DNA from: Longispora sp040681875
GTDB lineage: Bacteria; Actinomycetota; Actinomycetes; Mycobacteriales; Micromonosporaceae
Assembly: GCF_040681875.1 (NCBI RefSeq)
Contig: NZ_JBFAZP010000005.1
Location: 248,001 to 312,000, forward strand
DNA: 64,000 nucleotides
Direction of reading: 5' to 3'
Part shown: positions 9,112 through 18,104 of the stretch, piece by piece
How positions within the stretch are numbered: position 1 is the stretch's first letter
How the letters are laid out: every line of letters starts with the position of its first letter
Notes under the pieces: generated by a model
What the model saw: the letters and a program-made list of their open reading frames with translations, nothing else
Told to the model about the DNA's origin: nothing
Database searches by the model: none
Made by a program: the position numbers and the translations under genes

Positions 9112-9127
9112 CACCACGTTCGATCGA

Positions 9128-9157
9128 GGGGGCCCGGCGCGTTGGCGTCGGGCCCCC
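9128..9157 (+). terminator. Terminator of hppA
   Basis: 12-bp stem GGGGGCCCGGCG / CGTCGGGCCCCC (one G-T pair), 6-nt loop, followed by TTGT. Starts 17 bp after the stop codon. Confidence 0.85.
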
Positions 9158-9345
9158 TTGTCTTCGGCGCGGGCGGAAGCCCCTTGGGTGCCGGATGCCC
9201 CTCGGGCAGGGCTCGAAAAGAGCCAGATCCCTTTCTGGGTACCGGAAGAGCGGCCCCAACGGGTGTCGGGTGTCCGCCAGGGCGCTGACGAGAGCCGGAC
9301 GTTTCCAGGGACCCCCCGAGGCCCGGCCCCCGATAGCCTGGTCGG

Positions 9346-9987
9346 GTGACTGCGCCCAGCTATGACAAGGTCGCCGCCCGCTACCTAAACGAGGTCGGTG
9401 ACGAACTCGCCGGCAAGCCACTGGACCGGGGACTCCTCCTCGCCCTCCTCGAACTCGCGGGTCCAGGCCCGGTCGCCGACCTGGGCGCGGGCCCCGGGCA
9501 CGTCGCGGACTTCCTGCGCGGCCACGGGGCCGACGTGTTCGGCCTGGACCTCTCGCAGGGGATGTGCGCCACGGGCGCGGGGCGGTACGCGCTGCCGATG
9601 GTCGCCGGCGACCTCACCCGGCTCCCGCTCCGGTCGGGCTCGCTGAGCGCGCTGACGGCCCTGTACACCGTCATCCACCTCTACGCCGAGGACCGCGCCC
9701 GCGCGTACGGGGAGTTCGCCCGGGTGCTGCGGCCCGGCGGGTACGCGCTGGTGGCTTTCCACGTGTCCGACGCCGAGCACCTGGCCGGCGAGGCGCTGAC
9801 GATGGACTCCTGGTGGGGCGAGAGCGTCGACCTGACGTTCCGGTTCCTGGACCCGGCGGCCGAGCAGGGCGGCATGTCCCGGGCGGGGCTGGAGATCGTC
9901 AGCACCGTCGAGCGCACGCCGCTCGACCCGGCCGAGCACCAGAGCAACCGGGCCTACCTGCTGGCCAGGAGACCCGTCACGGCGTGA
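9346..9987 (+). CDS. SAM-dependent methyltransferase (class I)
   Basis: 213 aa Rossmann-fold methyltransferase of the Methyltransf_11/UbiE type. SAM motif I is VADLGAGPGHVADFL, motif II is VFGLDLS, and a post-II LPLRSGSLSAL precedes ALYTVIHLY; FARVLRPGGYALVAFH is the usual motif III region. The GTG start at 9346 gives MTAPSYDKVAARYLNEVG, typical of this family. The substrate is unknown. The 3' end of the gene lies in a 27-bp tandem repeat, so the last residues (RRPVTA) and the stop codon are part of a duplicated unit. Confidence 0.85.
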   Translation: MTAPSYDKVAARYLNEVGDELAGKPLDRGLLLALLELAGPGPVADLGAGPGHVADFLRGHGADVFGLDLSQGMCATGAGRYALPMVAGDLTRLPLRSGSLSALTALYTVIHLYAEDRARAYGEFARVLRPGGYALVAFHVSDAEHLAGEALTMDSWWGESVDLTFRFLDPAAEQGGMSRAGLEIVSTVERTPLDPAEHQSNRAYLLARRPVTA

Positions 9988-10045
9988 CCCATCAGGGGAC
10001 CCGTCACGGCCTGACCCACCAGGAGACCGCCACGGCCTGACCCGC
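9966..10045 (+). repeat. Three tandem copies of a 27-bp unit at the end of the methyltransferase gene
   Basis: Units at 9966-9992, 9993-10019 and 10020-10045 share the pattern CAGGAGACCCGTCACGGC followed by CTGACCCAC, with 1-5 differences. The first unit contains the end of the methyltransferase gene, so the array has duplicated the stop region. Confidence 0.8.
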
Positions 10046-10097
10046 CAAGGGCCCCGTGACAGGGTGTCCGTGACGTCGCGCCCGGCCCGGCGGCCCG

Positions 10098-10643
10098 TCA
10101 GGACGTGGACTGGCAGTTCTTCGCCGTCGTGAACGCCTTCTTCAACTCCGCCGAGTCCAGCTTGGCCGGATCGGCGGAGTCCGGCTGGTACTCCTGCTTC
10201 AACGTCTCCATCGCCGTGGTCACCCCGTCGTAGAACGGCTTGTCCACGTCCGTCGGCAGCCCCTCTATCGTCCGCCGGGCCTTCCCGTAGGCGTCCCGGG
10301 CCGCGGCGATGGCCTTGAGGAGCTGGTCGGAGAACTGCGACCCCTTGTCCACGTCGGGCACCCCCGCCCCGGACACGGTGATCCTGGCGGTCTCCGAGGC
10401 GCTCTCCGCCCCGCCGAGTAGCCCCAGGAGGCTCTGCTGGGCCTCGTGCGGACTCTTGGCGGTGGCCATGCTGTCCTGGGCGTTCTTGGTGAGCTGGCCG
10501 ACCTTGACCTGCCAGGTGCGCACGGACACGCACACCGAGTCGGCCCACCGCTCGGGCGCGACGGGGGACTCGCAGCCGGCGAGGAGCCCGCACCCGGTCA
10601 GCAGGAGGACGAGGGTCAGAGCTGCGCGGCTGCGTGAGGCCAT
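10098..10643 (-). CDS. Putative secreted lipoprotein
   Basis: 181 aa. ATG at 10643 gives MASRSR, a hydrophobic core and two possible lipoboxes, LLTGC (Cys18) and LLAGC (Cys24), so the mature protein is probably lipid-anchored outside the cell. The rest is helical and charged, with coiled-coil-like spacing (KVGQLTKNAQDSMATAK; RDAYGKARRTIEG) and two further Cys (VCVSVRTW and AKNCQSTS) that could pair. No enzymatic motif. Divergent from the next gene with 56 bp between. Function unknown. Confidence 0.72.
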   Translation of the reverse strand: MASRSRAALTLVLLLTGCGLLAGCESPVAPERWADSVCVSVRTWQVKVGQLTKNAQDSMATAKSPHEAQQSLLGLLGGAESASETARITVSGAGVPDVDKGSQFSDQLLKAIAAARDAYGKARRTIEGLPTDVDKPFYDGVTTAMETLKQEYQPDSADPAKLDSAELKKAFTTAKNCQSTS

Positions 10644-10699
10644 GCCGGACAGTCTAGGAGCATGTCCCGGGAGCACCGAACAGTCGTACGATGCTCTCG

Positions 10700-11278
10700 A
10701 TGAATCAGCTGTCCCTGTTCGCGGCGGAGTCGACCGACCGGAGTCCCCTGGACCTGGCCGGTCTGCTGGCGGGCCCGGGTCAGCTGGTCCGGATGGGCGG
10801 CACGGCCCGCGTCTCGGTCGTGGTGGCCGACGAGTGGCGCGCCCTGGCCCTGGCGGGGGAGTACGCGGCCCGGGGCCTGGGCGGCGACCGCACCACGACG
10901 GCGGAGGAGCACATCTCCGTCCGGACGGTCTACTCCAAGGAGCTCGCCCCCCTGGGCAACTGGCTGCGCGGCGCGGTGAAGATGCCCCCGGCCGACCTGG
11001 AGCTCGACGGGCACAAGCTGCGGCTCTGGGTGATCGCGGCGGGCTGTCCGGGGGACAACCGGAGCTACCACCTGCCGCTGGCCGCCACGGACGAGCGGTC
11101 CTGGCGCGCGGTGGGGTCGGCGATCGCCCGGGCGGGGCTCCCGGCGGAGCTGGTCGGGCCCCGGGCGGGCGGCCCGGCGTACCGGATCGTGGGGCGGCGC
11201 CGGATGAGCCGGCTGGCCGAGCTGGTGGGGCCCGCTCCGCGCGGGGCGCCGGCTGAGGAGTGGCCGGAGCGGCGCTGA
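10700..11278 (+). CDS. Conserved actinobacterial protein of unknown function
   Basis: 192 aa cytoplasmic protein. The ATG at 10700 (MNQLSLFAAE) is preferred over one 9 bp earlier. Features: LVRMGGTARVSVVV, an HISVRTVYSKEL segment, a CPGDNRSYHLPL stretch, and a basic C-terminus (RIVGRRRMSRLAEL). The order lipoprotein, this gene, topA suggests core housekeeping context. I do not recognise a domain; a role linked to replication or tRNA metabolism would be speculation. Confidence 0.68.
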   Translation: MNQLSLFAAESTDRSPLDLAGLLAGPGQLVRMGGTARVSVVVADEWRALALAGEYAARGLGGDRTTTAEEHISVRTVYSKELAPLGNWLRGAVKMPPADLELDGHKLRLWVIAAGCPGDNRSYHLPLAATDERSWRAVGSAIARAGLPAELVGPRAGGPAYRIVGRRRMSRLAELVGPAPRGAPAEEWPERR

Positions 11279-11442
11279 GTACCCCGAAAAATTTTGAAAT
11301 TACGGTCATATGAGCAGGTTCGAGGGCGAATGAGGGGCCAAATCGCCACCTGCGCAACTGGCCGTTCGGTCGGCGCGTTACGTTTAACTATTGATCGCCG
11401 CCTCAAGAAGGCTTGCCTACTGCACTAGGGGACTGGAGTACC

Positions 11443-14259
11443 GTGCCTCGTTCCACAAGCACCCGCCTGGTCATCGTCGAGTCCGCGGCGAAGGTCAAGA
11501 TCATCGCGGGCTACCTCGGCTCGGGCTACGTCGTGGAGTCGAGTCTGGGACACGTCCGGGACCTGCCGCGCGGGACGAAGGACCTCCCCGAGGAGTACAA
11601 GAAGCAGCCCTGGGCGTATCTGGGCGTCAACGTCGACGACAACTTCACCCCGGTCTACGTGATCAGCGCGGACCGCAAGAAGCAGATCACCAAGCTGAAA
11701 GCCCTGATCAAGGACGCCGACGAGCTCTACCTCGCCACAGACGGCGACCGTGAGGGCGAGGCCATCGCCTGGCACCTGATCGAGACGCTCAAGCCCAAGA
11801 TCCCCGTCCGGCGGATGGTCTTCAACGAGATCACCAAGCCGGCGATCCTCGCGGCGGTGGACAACCTCCGCGACCTGGACAAGGACCTGGTCGACGCCCA
11901 GGAGGCGCGCCGGATCCTGGACCGCCTCTACGGGTACGACGTCTCGGCCGTCCTCTGGAAGAAGGTCCAGCGCGGCCTCTCGGCGGGCCGGGTCCAGTCG
12001 ATCGCCACCCGGATCGTGGTGGAGCGCGAGCGGCAGCGGATGGCCTTCCACGCCGCGACCTACTGGGACATCCTGGCGGCGCTCGTCGGCGGCAAGGAGA
12101 AGGGCGCGTTCACGGCGACCCTCAACGCCCTCGACGGCGTGAAGACGGCGACCGGCAAGGACTTCGACCCGGCGACCGGCCAGGTCCGGGTCGGCACCCA
12201 GGTCGTGCACCTCGACGAGCAGGGCGCCCGGGGTCTGGCGGCCCGCCTGGAGGGCCGCGACTTCGTGGTGGACCGGGTCGAGGAGAAGCCGTACCGGCGC
12301 AAGCCCTACGCGCCGTTCATCACCTCCACCCTGCAGCAGGAGGCGTCGCGGAAGCTGCGGTACTCCTCGCAGCAGACGATGCGGGTGGCCCAGCGGCTGT
12401 ACGAGAACGGTTACATCACCTACATGCGTACCGACTCGACGAACCTGTCGCAGACGGCGCTCAACGCGGCCCGCCAGCAGGTCCGCGAGCTGTACGGTGA
12501 CCGGTTCGTGCCCCCGCAGCCCCGGTTGTACACGAAGAAGGCCAAGAACGCCCAGGAGGCCCACGAGGCCATCCGACCGGCCGGTGACGCGTTCCGCACC
12601 CCGGGCGACGTGGCCAAGGAGATGCCGGTCGACGAGCTGAAGCTCTACGAGCTGATCTGGCGGCGCACGATCGCGTCCCAGATGACCGACGCGATCGGCA
12701 ACTCGACCTCGGTCCGGATCAAGGCGAGCACGACGAGCGGCGAGGTCTGCGACTTCACCGCGTCCGGCAAGACGATCACGGACCCGGGCTTCCTGAAGGC
12801 GTACGTCGAGTCCACCGACGACGAGAACGAGGAGTCCGAGGACCAGGAGAGCCGGCTGCCGGTGCTGGTCAAGGGCGACCAGCTGCGGGCCGACGCGCTG
12901 ACCCCCACCGGGCACACCACCCAGCCGCCGTCGCGGTACACGGAGGCCTCGCTGATCAAGGCGATGGAGGAGCTGGGCGTCGGCCGCCCGTCGACGTACA
13001 CCCCGACGATCCAGACGATCCAGGACCGGGAGTACGTCTTCAAGAAGGGCCAGGCCCTCATCCCGTCCTTCACGGCGTTCGCGGTGATCCAGCTCCTGGA
13101 GCAGTACTACCCGCGCCTGGTGGACTACAACTTCACGGCCTCGATGGAAGACGAGCTCGACCAGATCGCGGGCGGCGAGTCCGCGTCCGTCGACTTCCTG
13201 CGCGGGTTCTACTTCGGCGGCGAGGACGGCCCCGAGGGTTCGGTGGCCCGCTCCGGCGGCCTGCAGAAGATGGTCACGGAGAACCTGACCGAGATCGACG
13301 CGCGCGCCGTCAACTCCATCCCACTGTTCGACGACGTGGTCGTCCGGGTCGGCCGCTACGGTCCGTACCTGCAGAAGGGTGAGGACGCCGAGGCCCGCGC
13401 CGCCATCCCGGAGGGGGTGGCCCCCGACGAGCTGACCCGGGAGAAGGTCGAGGAGCTGTTCATCGGCGGTAACGGTGAGCGCGACCTCGGGCCGCACCCG
13501 GAGACCGGCGAGCCGATCCTGGTGAAGACGGGCCGCTACGGTCCGTACATCTCCAGCGGGGAGAAGTCGGCGTCGCTGTTCAAGACGCAGTCCCCGGAGA
13601 CGGTCACGTTCGACGAGGCGGTGCAGCTCCTGACGCTGCCGCGCGTGGTCGGCAAGGACCCGGAGGGCGAGGAGATCGTCGCCACCTCGGGCCGCTACGG
13701 GCCGTACATCAAGCGCGGCACGGACTCGCGGTCGATCGAGACCGAGGAGCAGATCTTCACGATCACCCTGGACGAGGCGCTGGCGATCCTGGCCCAGCCG
13801 AAGACGCGGGCCGCCCGGGGTGCCGCCAAGCCGCCACTGCGGGAGATGGGTCCGGACCCGGTCACCCAGAACCCGCTGGTCATCAAGGACGGCCGGTTCG
13901 GGCCGTACGTGACGGACGGCGAGTACAACGCGTCGCTGCGCCGGGGTGACACGGTCGAGGAGCTGACGATCGAGAAGGCTTCGGAGATGCTCGCCGAGAA
14001 GCGGGCGGCCGGGCCGGTGAAGAAGAAGGCGACCAAGAAGGCCGCGACGAAGAAGGCCGACGCCCCGACCGCGAAGAAGGCGGCGGCGGCCAAGAAGACG
14101 ACGGCCGCGAAGAAGACCACGGCTGCGAAGAAGGCTCCCGCCAAGAAGGCGGCGGCCCCGGTCAAGGAGCTGACCGAGACGCAGAAGGCCAACCTGGCGG
14201 TGAAGGCCGCGATGGCCGCCGCGAAGAAGGCCGCGAAGGCGGCGGCCTCGGCCGAGTAG
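11443..14259 (+). CDS. topA: DNA topoisomerase I (type IA), actinobacterial form
   Basis: 938 aa enzyme relaxing negative supercoils. The GTG at 11443 is chosen because MPRSTSTRLVIVES aligns with the family start. Toprim acids Glu13 and D100-G-D102-R-E104 are present (the usual VESPAK is VESAAK here). LSAGRVQS and the active-site Tyr327 in ITYMRTDST are intact. There are no zinc-finger cysteines; instead four GR(Y/F)GPY repeats begin near residues 637, 697, 750 and 817. The last 110 residues are a Lys/Ala tail (repeated AAKKTT units) of the kind known in mycobacteria and Streptomyces to promote processivity. A terminator follows. Confidence 0.97.
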   Translation: MPRSTSTRLVIVESAAKVKIIAGYLGSGYVVESSLGHVRDLPRGTKDLPEEYKKQPWAYLGVNVDDNFTPVYVISADRKKQITKLKALIKDADELYLATDGDREGEAIAWHLIETLKPKIPVRRMVFNEITKPAILAAVDNLRDLDKDLVDAQEARRILDRLYGYDVSAVLWKKVQRGLSAGRVQSIATRIVVERERQRMAFHAATYWDILAALVGGKEKGAFTATLNALDGVKTATGKDFDPATGQVRVGTQVVHLDEQGARGLAARLEGRDFVVDRVEEKPYRRKPYAPFITSTLQQEASRKLRYSSQQTMRVAQRLYENGYITYMRTDSTNLSQTALNAARQQVRELYGDRFVPPQPRLYTKKAKNAQEAHEAIRPAGDAFRTPGDVAKEMPVDELKLYELIWRRTIASQMTDAIGNSTSVRIKASTTSGEVCDFTASGKTITDPGFLKAYVESTDDENEESEDQESRLPVLVKGDQLRADALTPTGHTTQPPSRYTEASLIKAMEELGVGRPSTYTPTIQTIQDREYVFKKGQALIPSFTAFAVIQLLEQYYPRLVDYNFTASMEDELDQIAGGESASVDFLRGFYFGGEDGPEGSVARSGGLQKMVTENLTEIDARAVNSIPLFDDVVVRVGRYGPYLQKGEDAEARAAIPEGVAPDELTREKVEELFIGGNGERDLGPHPETGEPILVKTGRYGPYISSGEKSASLFKTQSPETVTFDEAVQLLTLPRVVGKDPEGEEIVATSGRYGPYIKRGTDSRSIETEEQIFTITLDEALAILAQPKTRAARGAAKPPLREMGPDPVTQNPLVIKDGRFGPYVTDGEYNASLRRGDTVEELTIEKASEMLAEKRAAGPVKKKATKKAATKKADAPTAKKAAAAKKTTAAKKTTAAKKAPAKKAAAPVKELTETQKANLAVKAAMAAAKKAAKAAASAE

Positions 14260-14270
14260 ACCCTTCGGGG

Positions 14271-14306
14271 AGGTGCCGCCGCCCGCGCCGGACGGCGGCA
14301 CCTTTC
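14271..14306. terminator. Bidirectional terminator between topA and the FAD oxidase gene
   Basis: Perfect 11-bp stem AGGTGCCGCCG / CGGCGGCACCT, 11-nt loop, followed by TTTCC on the plus strand. It serves two convergent genes. Confidence 0.8.
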
Positions 14307-14354
14307 CGAGGCCTCCCCAGGCCCTGTTCCGACGGCCCCTCGGGGCCGGAAGAC

Positions 14355-15629
14355 CTAGATCCCGAACACCTTTTCCGTGTACGCGTTCGCGAACCGCCGC
14401 CCCGGGTCCAGCTCCTCGCGCAGCCCCAGGAACTCGTCGAACCGGGGATAGGCCGGCCGCAGGTCCTCGGCCGTCCGGTAGTTCATCTTCCCCCAGTGCG
14501 GCCGCCCCCCGAGGTCCAGCGCCATCCGCTCGAACTCCCGGAAGTACTCCTCGTACGGCATCCCCAGGTACTGGTGGATCGCGATGTAGCACGAGTCGCG
14601 GCCATAGGACGGCGACAGCCACAGCTCGTCGGCCGCCGCGCACCGCACCTCGACCGGGAACACGATGTTGTAGGGCAGCCCCGCGATCACCCGCTGGAGC
14701 CCGGCGAACGCCTCCCGGAGCACGGCGCGCGGGAAGCTGTACTCCATCTCCACGAACCGCACCCGGCGCGGCGAGCAGAACACCCGGTGCGAGGCCCCGG
14801 TGAACTCGCGCGCGGACAGCACCCGCGCCGACAGCCGGGTGATCGACGGCACGAGTCCCGGCGCGGCCCGCCCGACCCGGCACAGCCCGTCGAACGCGGT
14901 GTTGGACAGGAAGTCGTCCTCCAGCCAGCTCTTGAACCCGCCGAGCGGCCGGTCGTCGCGCTCGACCCGGTTGTTGGCCTTGGTGAGCGCGCGGTCGGTG
15001 TACGGGAACCAGTAGAACTCGAAGTGGTCGTTGGCGGCGAACAGGTCCTCGTACCCGGCGAGGACGTCGGCCAGGGGGACCGGGCCCTCGGTGGCGTGCA
15101 GGACGAACGCCGGGCAGCAGCGGAGTGTGACCTCGGTGAGCACCCCGAGCGCGCCGACCCCGACGACGGCCCCGTCGAACCCGGGCCCGCCCTTCGTGAA
15201 CCTGCGGACCTCCCCGGTGCCGGTGACCAGCTCCACGGCCTCCACGAACGTGGCCAGGCCGCCGAGTCGGGAACCCGTCCCGTGGGTACCCGTCGAAATG
15301 GCCCCCGCGATCGTCTGGGCGTCGATGTCGCCCAGGTTGGGCAGGGCCAGGCCGTGGGAGGCCAGCAGGGGGTTGAGCACGTGCAGCGGCATGCCCGCAC
15401 CCACGGTGACCAGGTCGTTCTCGATCCGGATCAGGTCGGCGAACCCGTCGAGGGACAGCCGGAGTCCCGTCGTGACGGCCGCCGCGCTGAAGGAGTGCCC
15501 GGAGCCGAGCGCTTTTATCGGACCATCGAAGGCCTTGATGGCATCGATAAGCTCGTCCCGAGAGCCCGGGGTAACCGCCCTTGCCGCGGTCTCGCGCTGG
15601 TTGCCGGCCCAGTTCCGCCATTCCTGCAT
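14355..15629 (-). CDS. FAD-linked oxidase, D-arabinono-1,4-lactone oxidase family
   Basis: 424 aa flavoprotein of the aldonolactone/alditol oxidase type. FAD-binding PCMH domain at the N-terminus: ALGSGHSFSAAAVTTG, NLGDIDAQTIAGAISTGTHGTG (typical flavin loop), GVLTEVTL. The C-terminal ALO domain ends with HWGKMNYRTAEDLRPAYPRFDEFLGLREELDP, the family signature. ATG 15629 (MQEWRNWAGNQ) fits homologs; a TTG 36 bp upstream is less likely. The His that carries covalent FAD in some members would be the GSGHSF His. Divergent from a TetR gene, which may regulate it. Substrate (sugar lactone, xylitol or other) not resolved. Confidence 0.88.
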   Translation of the reverse strand: MQEWRNWAGNQRETAARAVTPGSRDELIDAIKAFDGPIKALGSGHSFSAAAVTTGLRLSLDGFADLIRIENDLVTVGAGMPLHVLNPLLASHGLALPNLGDIDAQTIAGAISTGTHGTGSRLGGLATFVEAVELVTGTGEVRRFTKGGPGFDGAVVGVGALGVLTEVTLRCCPAFVLHATEGPVPLADVLAGYEDLFAANDHFEFYWFPYTDRALTKANNRVERDDRPLGGFKSWLEDDFLSNTAFDGLCRVGRAAPGLVPSITRLSARVLSAREFTGASHRVFCSPRRVRFVEMEYSFPRAVLREAFAGLQRVIAGLPYNIVFPVEVRCAAADELWLSPSYGRDSCYIAIHQYLGMPYEEYFREFERMALDLGGRPHWGKMNYRTAEDLRPAYPRFDEFLGLREELDPGRRFANAYTEKVFGI

Positions 15630-15753
15630 GTGACGTGAGTACTCTTCATGTCTGCCCCACGTCAAGGGGCCGGAGGGGGACGGCTCCAGTTCGCTGGGAC
15701 GAATCGGGCATGATGTGCAGACGGTTAGTGTACGGACACGGAGGCACTAGGAC

Positions 15754-16368
15754 ATGGCGGTTAATCAGGTACGCAGCGGGCCACTGCGCCGACTGCCGGT
15801 GCAGGAGCGGAGCGCCGCGCGCGTCGAGCGGATGCTGGACGCCTGCGCCGCCCTGGTCGACGAGCTCGGTTACGAGGACCTCACCACCACCCTCGTCGCG
15901 GAGCGCGCGGAGGTCGCGATCGGCTCGGTCTACCAGTTCTTCCCGGACAAGCGGGCCCTGGTCCAGGCGCTCACGGAACGCAACCTCGGGGAGTACCTGC
16001 GCCGGATCGGCGAGCGGTTCGCCGCCGAGACGGTCGTGCACTGGTGGGACGGCGTGGACGCGGTCATCGAGGAGTACATCGCCCTGCGCCGCGACCTGCC
16101 CGGGTTCCGCACCCTGCACTTCGGCGACGTGGTCGACGTGCACCTGCTCGACCCGGAGCTCGACAACAACGCGGCCATCGCGGCGCGGCTCGGCGGGCTG
16201 CTCGCGGACCGGTTCGGGGTGAACCCGCCCGAGCTCCAGCTGGCGGTGGCCGTGGAGACCGGCGACGCGCTGATCAAGTTGGCGTTCCGGCGCGACCCGA
16301 ACGGGGATCCCGAGGTGCTGGCCGAGGGCAAGGCGATGATCCGCGAGTACCTGGCGAAGCACGTCTAG
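15754..16368 (+). CDS. TetR-family transcriptional regulator
   Basis: 204 aa. N-terminal TetR HTH: RVERMLDACAALVDELGYEDLTTTLVAERAEVAIGSVYQFFPDK, with the canonical GSVYxxFxxK turn. The C-terminal ligand domain is AlmR/PsrA-like helical sequence. Start ATG 15754 follows GGAGGCACTAGGAC. It is divergent from the FAD oxidase (125 bp apart). A short GTGT-ACGG-ACAC dyad at 15728-15739 lies in its promoter region and could be an autoregulatory site. Ligand unknown. Confidence 0.88.
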   Translation: MAVNQVRSGPLRRLPVQERSAARVERMLDACAALVDELGYEDLTTTLVAERAEVAIGSVYQFFPDKRALVQALTERNLGEYLRRIGERFAAETVVHWWDGVDAVIEEYIALRRDLPGFRTLHFGDVVDVHLLDPELDNNAAIAARLGGLLADRFGVNPPELQLAVAVETGDALIKLAFRRDPNGDPEVLAEGKAMIREYLAKHV

Positions 16369-16373
16369 CTCCT

Positions 16374-16404
16374 GAGCCCCGGACAGCCCGGCCGTCCGGG
16401 GCTC
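16374..16404. terminator. Bidirectional terminator
   Basis: Perfect 11-bp stem GAGCCCCGGAC / GTCCGGGGCTC with a 9-nt loop, 5 bp after the TetR stop and 20 bp from the end of the convergent XRE gene. Confidence 0.85.
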
Positions 16405-16423
16405 CGCCACGGGAGTCCGACCG

Positions 16424-17533
16424 CTACCAGCGGCGTTTGAGCACGATCGGGCGGTGGGGGCGGTGCTCGCCGGCCAGCTCGCCGAGGAACGTCCGCATGG
16501 ACAGGCTGCGCTGGTCGGCGGGAAGCCTGTCGTAGGCCTCGCGGGCGCGCTGCCGGGCACCGGCCCGGTCGCCCGCGTCGTGCTCGATGGCGGCCCGGTG
16601 CAGTTGCAGGTGCACCGCGTAACGGGCGTGCCCCGCGGGGAGGACCGCCTCGGCCTTGTCCGTGACGGCGGCCGCGCGGGGGTGGCCGAGCCCGGCGAGG
16701 ATGCCGGAGACGCTGACCTGGTGTCGCCAGTAGGCGATGTCGTAGTCGCTGCCGGCGGAGTCGGAGCCGGAGACGGCCAGCGCCCGGTCGGCGGCGTCGA
16801 GCTCGCCTGACAGCTCCCGGTCGTCGCGGGCGCCGAGGGCGGCCCGGGTCAGGTGCGCCCAGACCAGGCCGGTGGTGGGCTGCTGGGCCACCGCGACGGC
16901 CTCCTCGGCCCATCGCAGGGCCCGTGGGTGCAGCTCCGGGGTGCTCTCCAGCACCTGGGCGGCGCGGGCGCGGGACCACACCTGGGCGGCGTTGTCCCCG
17001 GAGGCGTCGGCGTGCGCGATGCCGCGTTCGAACCAGCCGATCGCGTTCTGCGGGCCGGTCGACGTCGGCGAGGTCTGCCCGAACAGGGTGGCGAACCGGG
17101 ACGTGAGTTCCAGGTGGCGCGGCGTGGACCTGCCCGAACGCAGGATCGTTAGGTCGCCGAACAGGCCGGCGCGGACGGTGGGCACTTTGGCGATGGACAT
17201 GTAGTCCGTGGCGCGGGTGGACAGAACCTGCCGCCAGTCGTCGAGGCCGCGCAGCCCGGTCGCCTCGGAGGCCAGAGCGGCCTCCAGGTCCAGGGCCAGG
17301 ACCGCCGGGGTGACGGTGGCTGCCGCCGCCAGGAACGCGATGACTTCTCTGCGTCGCATCATGTCCGGGTACACCTCTCCGTAGATGGCGACGATCCGCC
17401 GGGTGACCGGCCTGCGGCCGTCTTCCATGTTGGCCAGGTAGCTCCGGCTGACCCCGCAACGGCTGGCCATGGCCTTGATCTGGCCACCAGCCCGCTGACG
17501 TTCAGCTTTCAAGATGCCGCCAACAGTTGCCAT
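16424..17533 (-). CDS. XRE-family regulator with TPR-like C-terminal domain
   Basis: 369 aa. ATG 17533 (MATVGGILKAERQ) is chosen since it puts the HTH at the N-terminus. Helix-turn-helix: GGQIKAMASRCGVSRSYLANMEDGRR. The RRREVIAFLAAAATVTPAVLALDLEAAL segment is the hydrophobic linker commonly seen in actinomycete XRE-TPR regulators. Residues about 120-350 are degenerate TPR helices (ARALRWAEEAVAVAQQ; AAAVTDKAEAVLPAGH). Such proteins often sense peptides or small signals. It is divergent from a small ORF at 17762. No target identifiable. Confidence 0.82.
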   Translation of the reverse strand: MATVGGILKAERQRAGGQIKAMASRCGVSRSYLANMEDGRRPVTRRIVAIYGEVYPDMMRRREVIAFLAAAATVTPAVLALDLEAALASEATGLRGLDDWRQVLSTRATDYMSIAKVPTVRAGLFGDLTILRSGRSTPRHLELTSRFATLFGQTSPTSTGPQNAIGWFERGIAHADASGDNAAQVWSRARAAQVLESTPELHPRALRWAEEAVAVAQQPTTGLVWAHLTRAALGARDDRELSGELDAADRALAVSGSDSAGSDYDIAYWRHQVSVSGILAGLGHPRAAAVTDKAEAVLPAGHARYAVHLQLHRAAIEHDAGDRAGARQRAREAYDRLPADQRSLSMRTFLGELAGEHRPHRPIVLKRRW

Positions 17534-17761
17534 GGACTCACATTCTTCCGCACAAAGGCCGCAGACCCACCGGCAAGGAACAGGTAGGAACACCTACGCG
17601 CGCCCGGACCGTGGCCCTCCGGGCTCCCCGACTGACAGGCTTCTCTCTGCGCCAGCGCACCCGGTCGACGACATCGCCGGCCGGACCGCGTCCTGCCGAC
17701 CCCGCCGGGCGGCGCGTCCACATCGGAAGGAGGTCCCTTCTGACCCCGGAGGGCTGTATCC

Positions 17762-18049
17762 ATGCTCGAACTTTCCGACGACCAGCGCAACCATTTGTCC
17801 ATGTGCGTGGTCGGCCTCGTCGCCGAATACGGCCCGGGAGACCTGGACGCACTCATCTTCCGTGACCCGCGCGGCCGGTTCGGGATCAGCGGGGGCCCGG
17901 GCGCCCCGGCAGGCTGTGCGCCGGTCATCACCCGCGCCCAGGTCGACCGGCTCATGGTGACCCACGTGTTCGTACCCCACGATTTCCAAAGCCCTTCAAG
18001 CCTTGCGATGTTCGTGGAGTACGTCCGCCAGGCGGTGCGGCTGTCGTGA
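17762..18049 (+). CDS. Small hypothetical protein
   Basis: 95 aa, start ATG 17762 preceded by CCGGAGGG. Acidic N-terminus (MLELSDDQRNHLSMCVVGLVAEYGPGD), Gly/Pro-rich middle, helical C-terminus (SLAMFVEYVRQAVRLS). Divergent from the XRE-TPR gene, the usual place for a small partner gene in actinomycetes. No recognised domain. A terminator follows directly. Confidence 0.55.
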   Translation: MLELSDDQRNHLSMCVVGLVAEYGPGDLDALIFRDPRGRFGISGGPGAPAGCAPVITRAQVDRLMVTHVFVPHDFQSPSSLAMFVEYVRQAVRLS

Positions 18050-18073
18050 TTGGCCAGACCATGGCGCGGCGGA

Positions 18074-18098
18074 GGGGCGGGCCGGGTGGGCCCGCCCC
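18074..18098. terminator. Bidirectional terminator
   Basis: 10-bp stem GGGGCGGGCC / GGCCCGCCCC, 5-nt loop, between the convergent small ORF and the lectin gene. Confidence 0.75.
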
Positions 18099-18104
18099 GG
18101 ACGG

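Noticed and set aside
6739..9117. 792-codon minus-strand open frame opposite hppA
   Set aside because: Composition (His/Asp/Arg/Gly repeats) is that of an antisense frame; hppA is certain on the plus strand.
11425..15621. 1398-codon open frame on the minus strand opposite topA and the oxidase gene
   Set aside because: Antisense shadow typical of GC-rich DNA: Arg/Leu/Asp-rich translation without domains, opposite a fully conserved topA.
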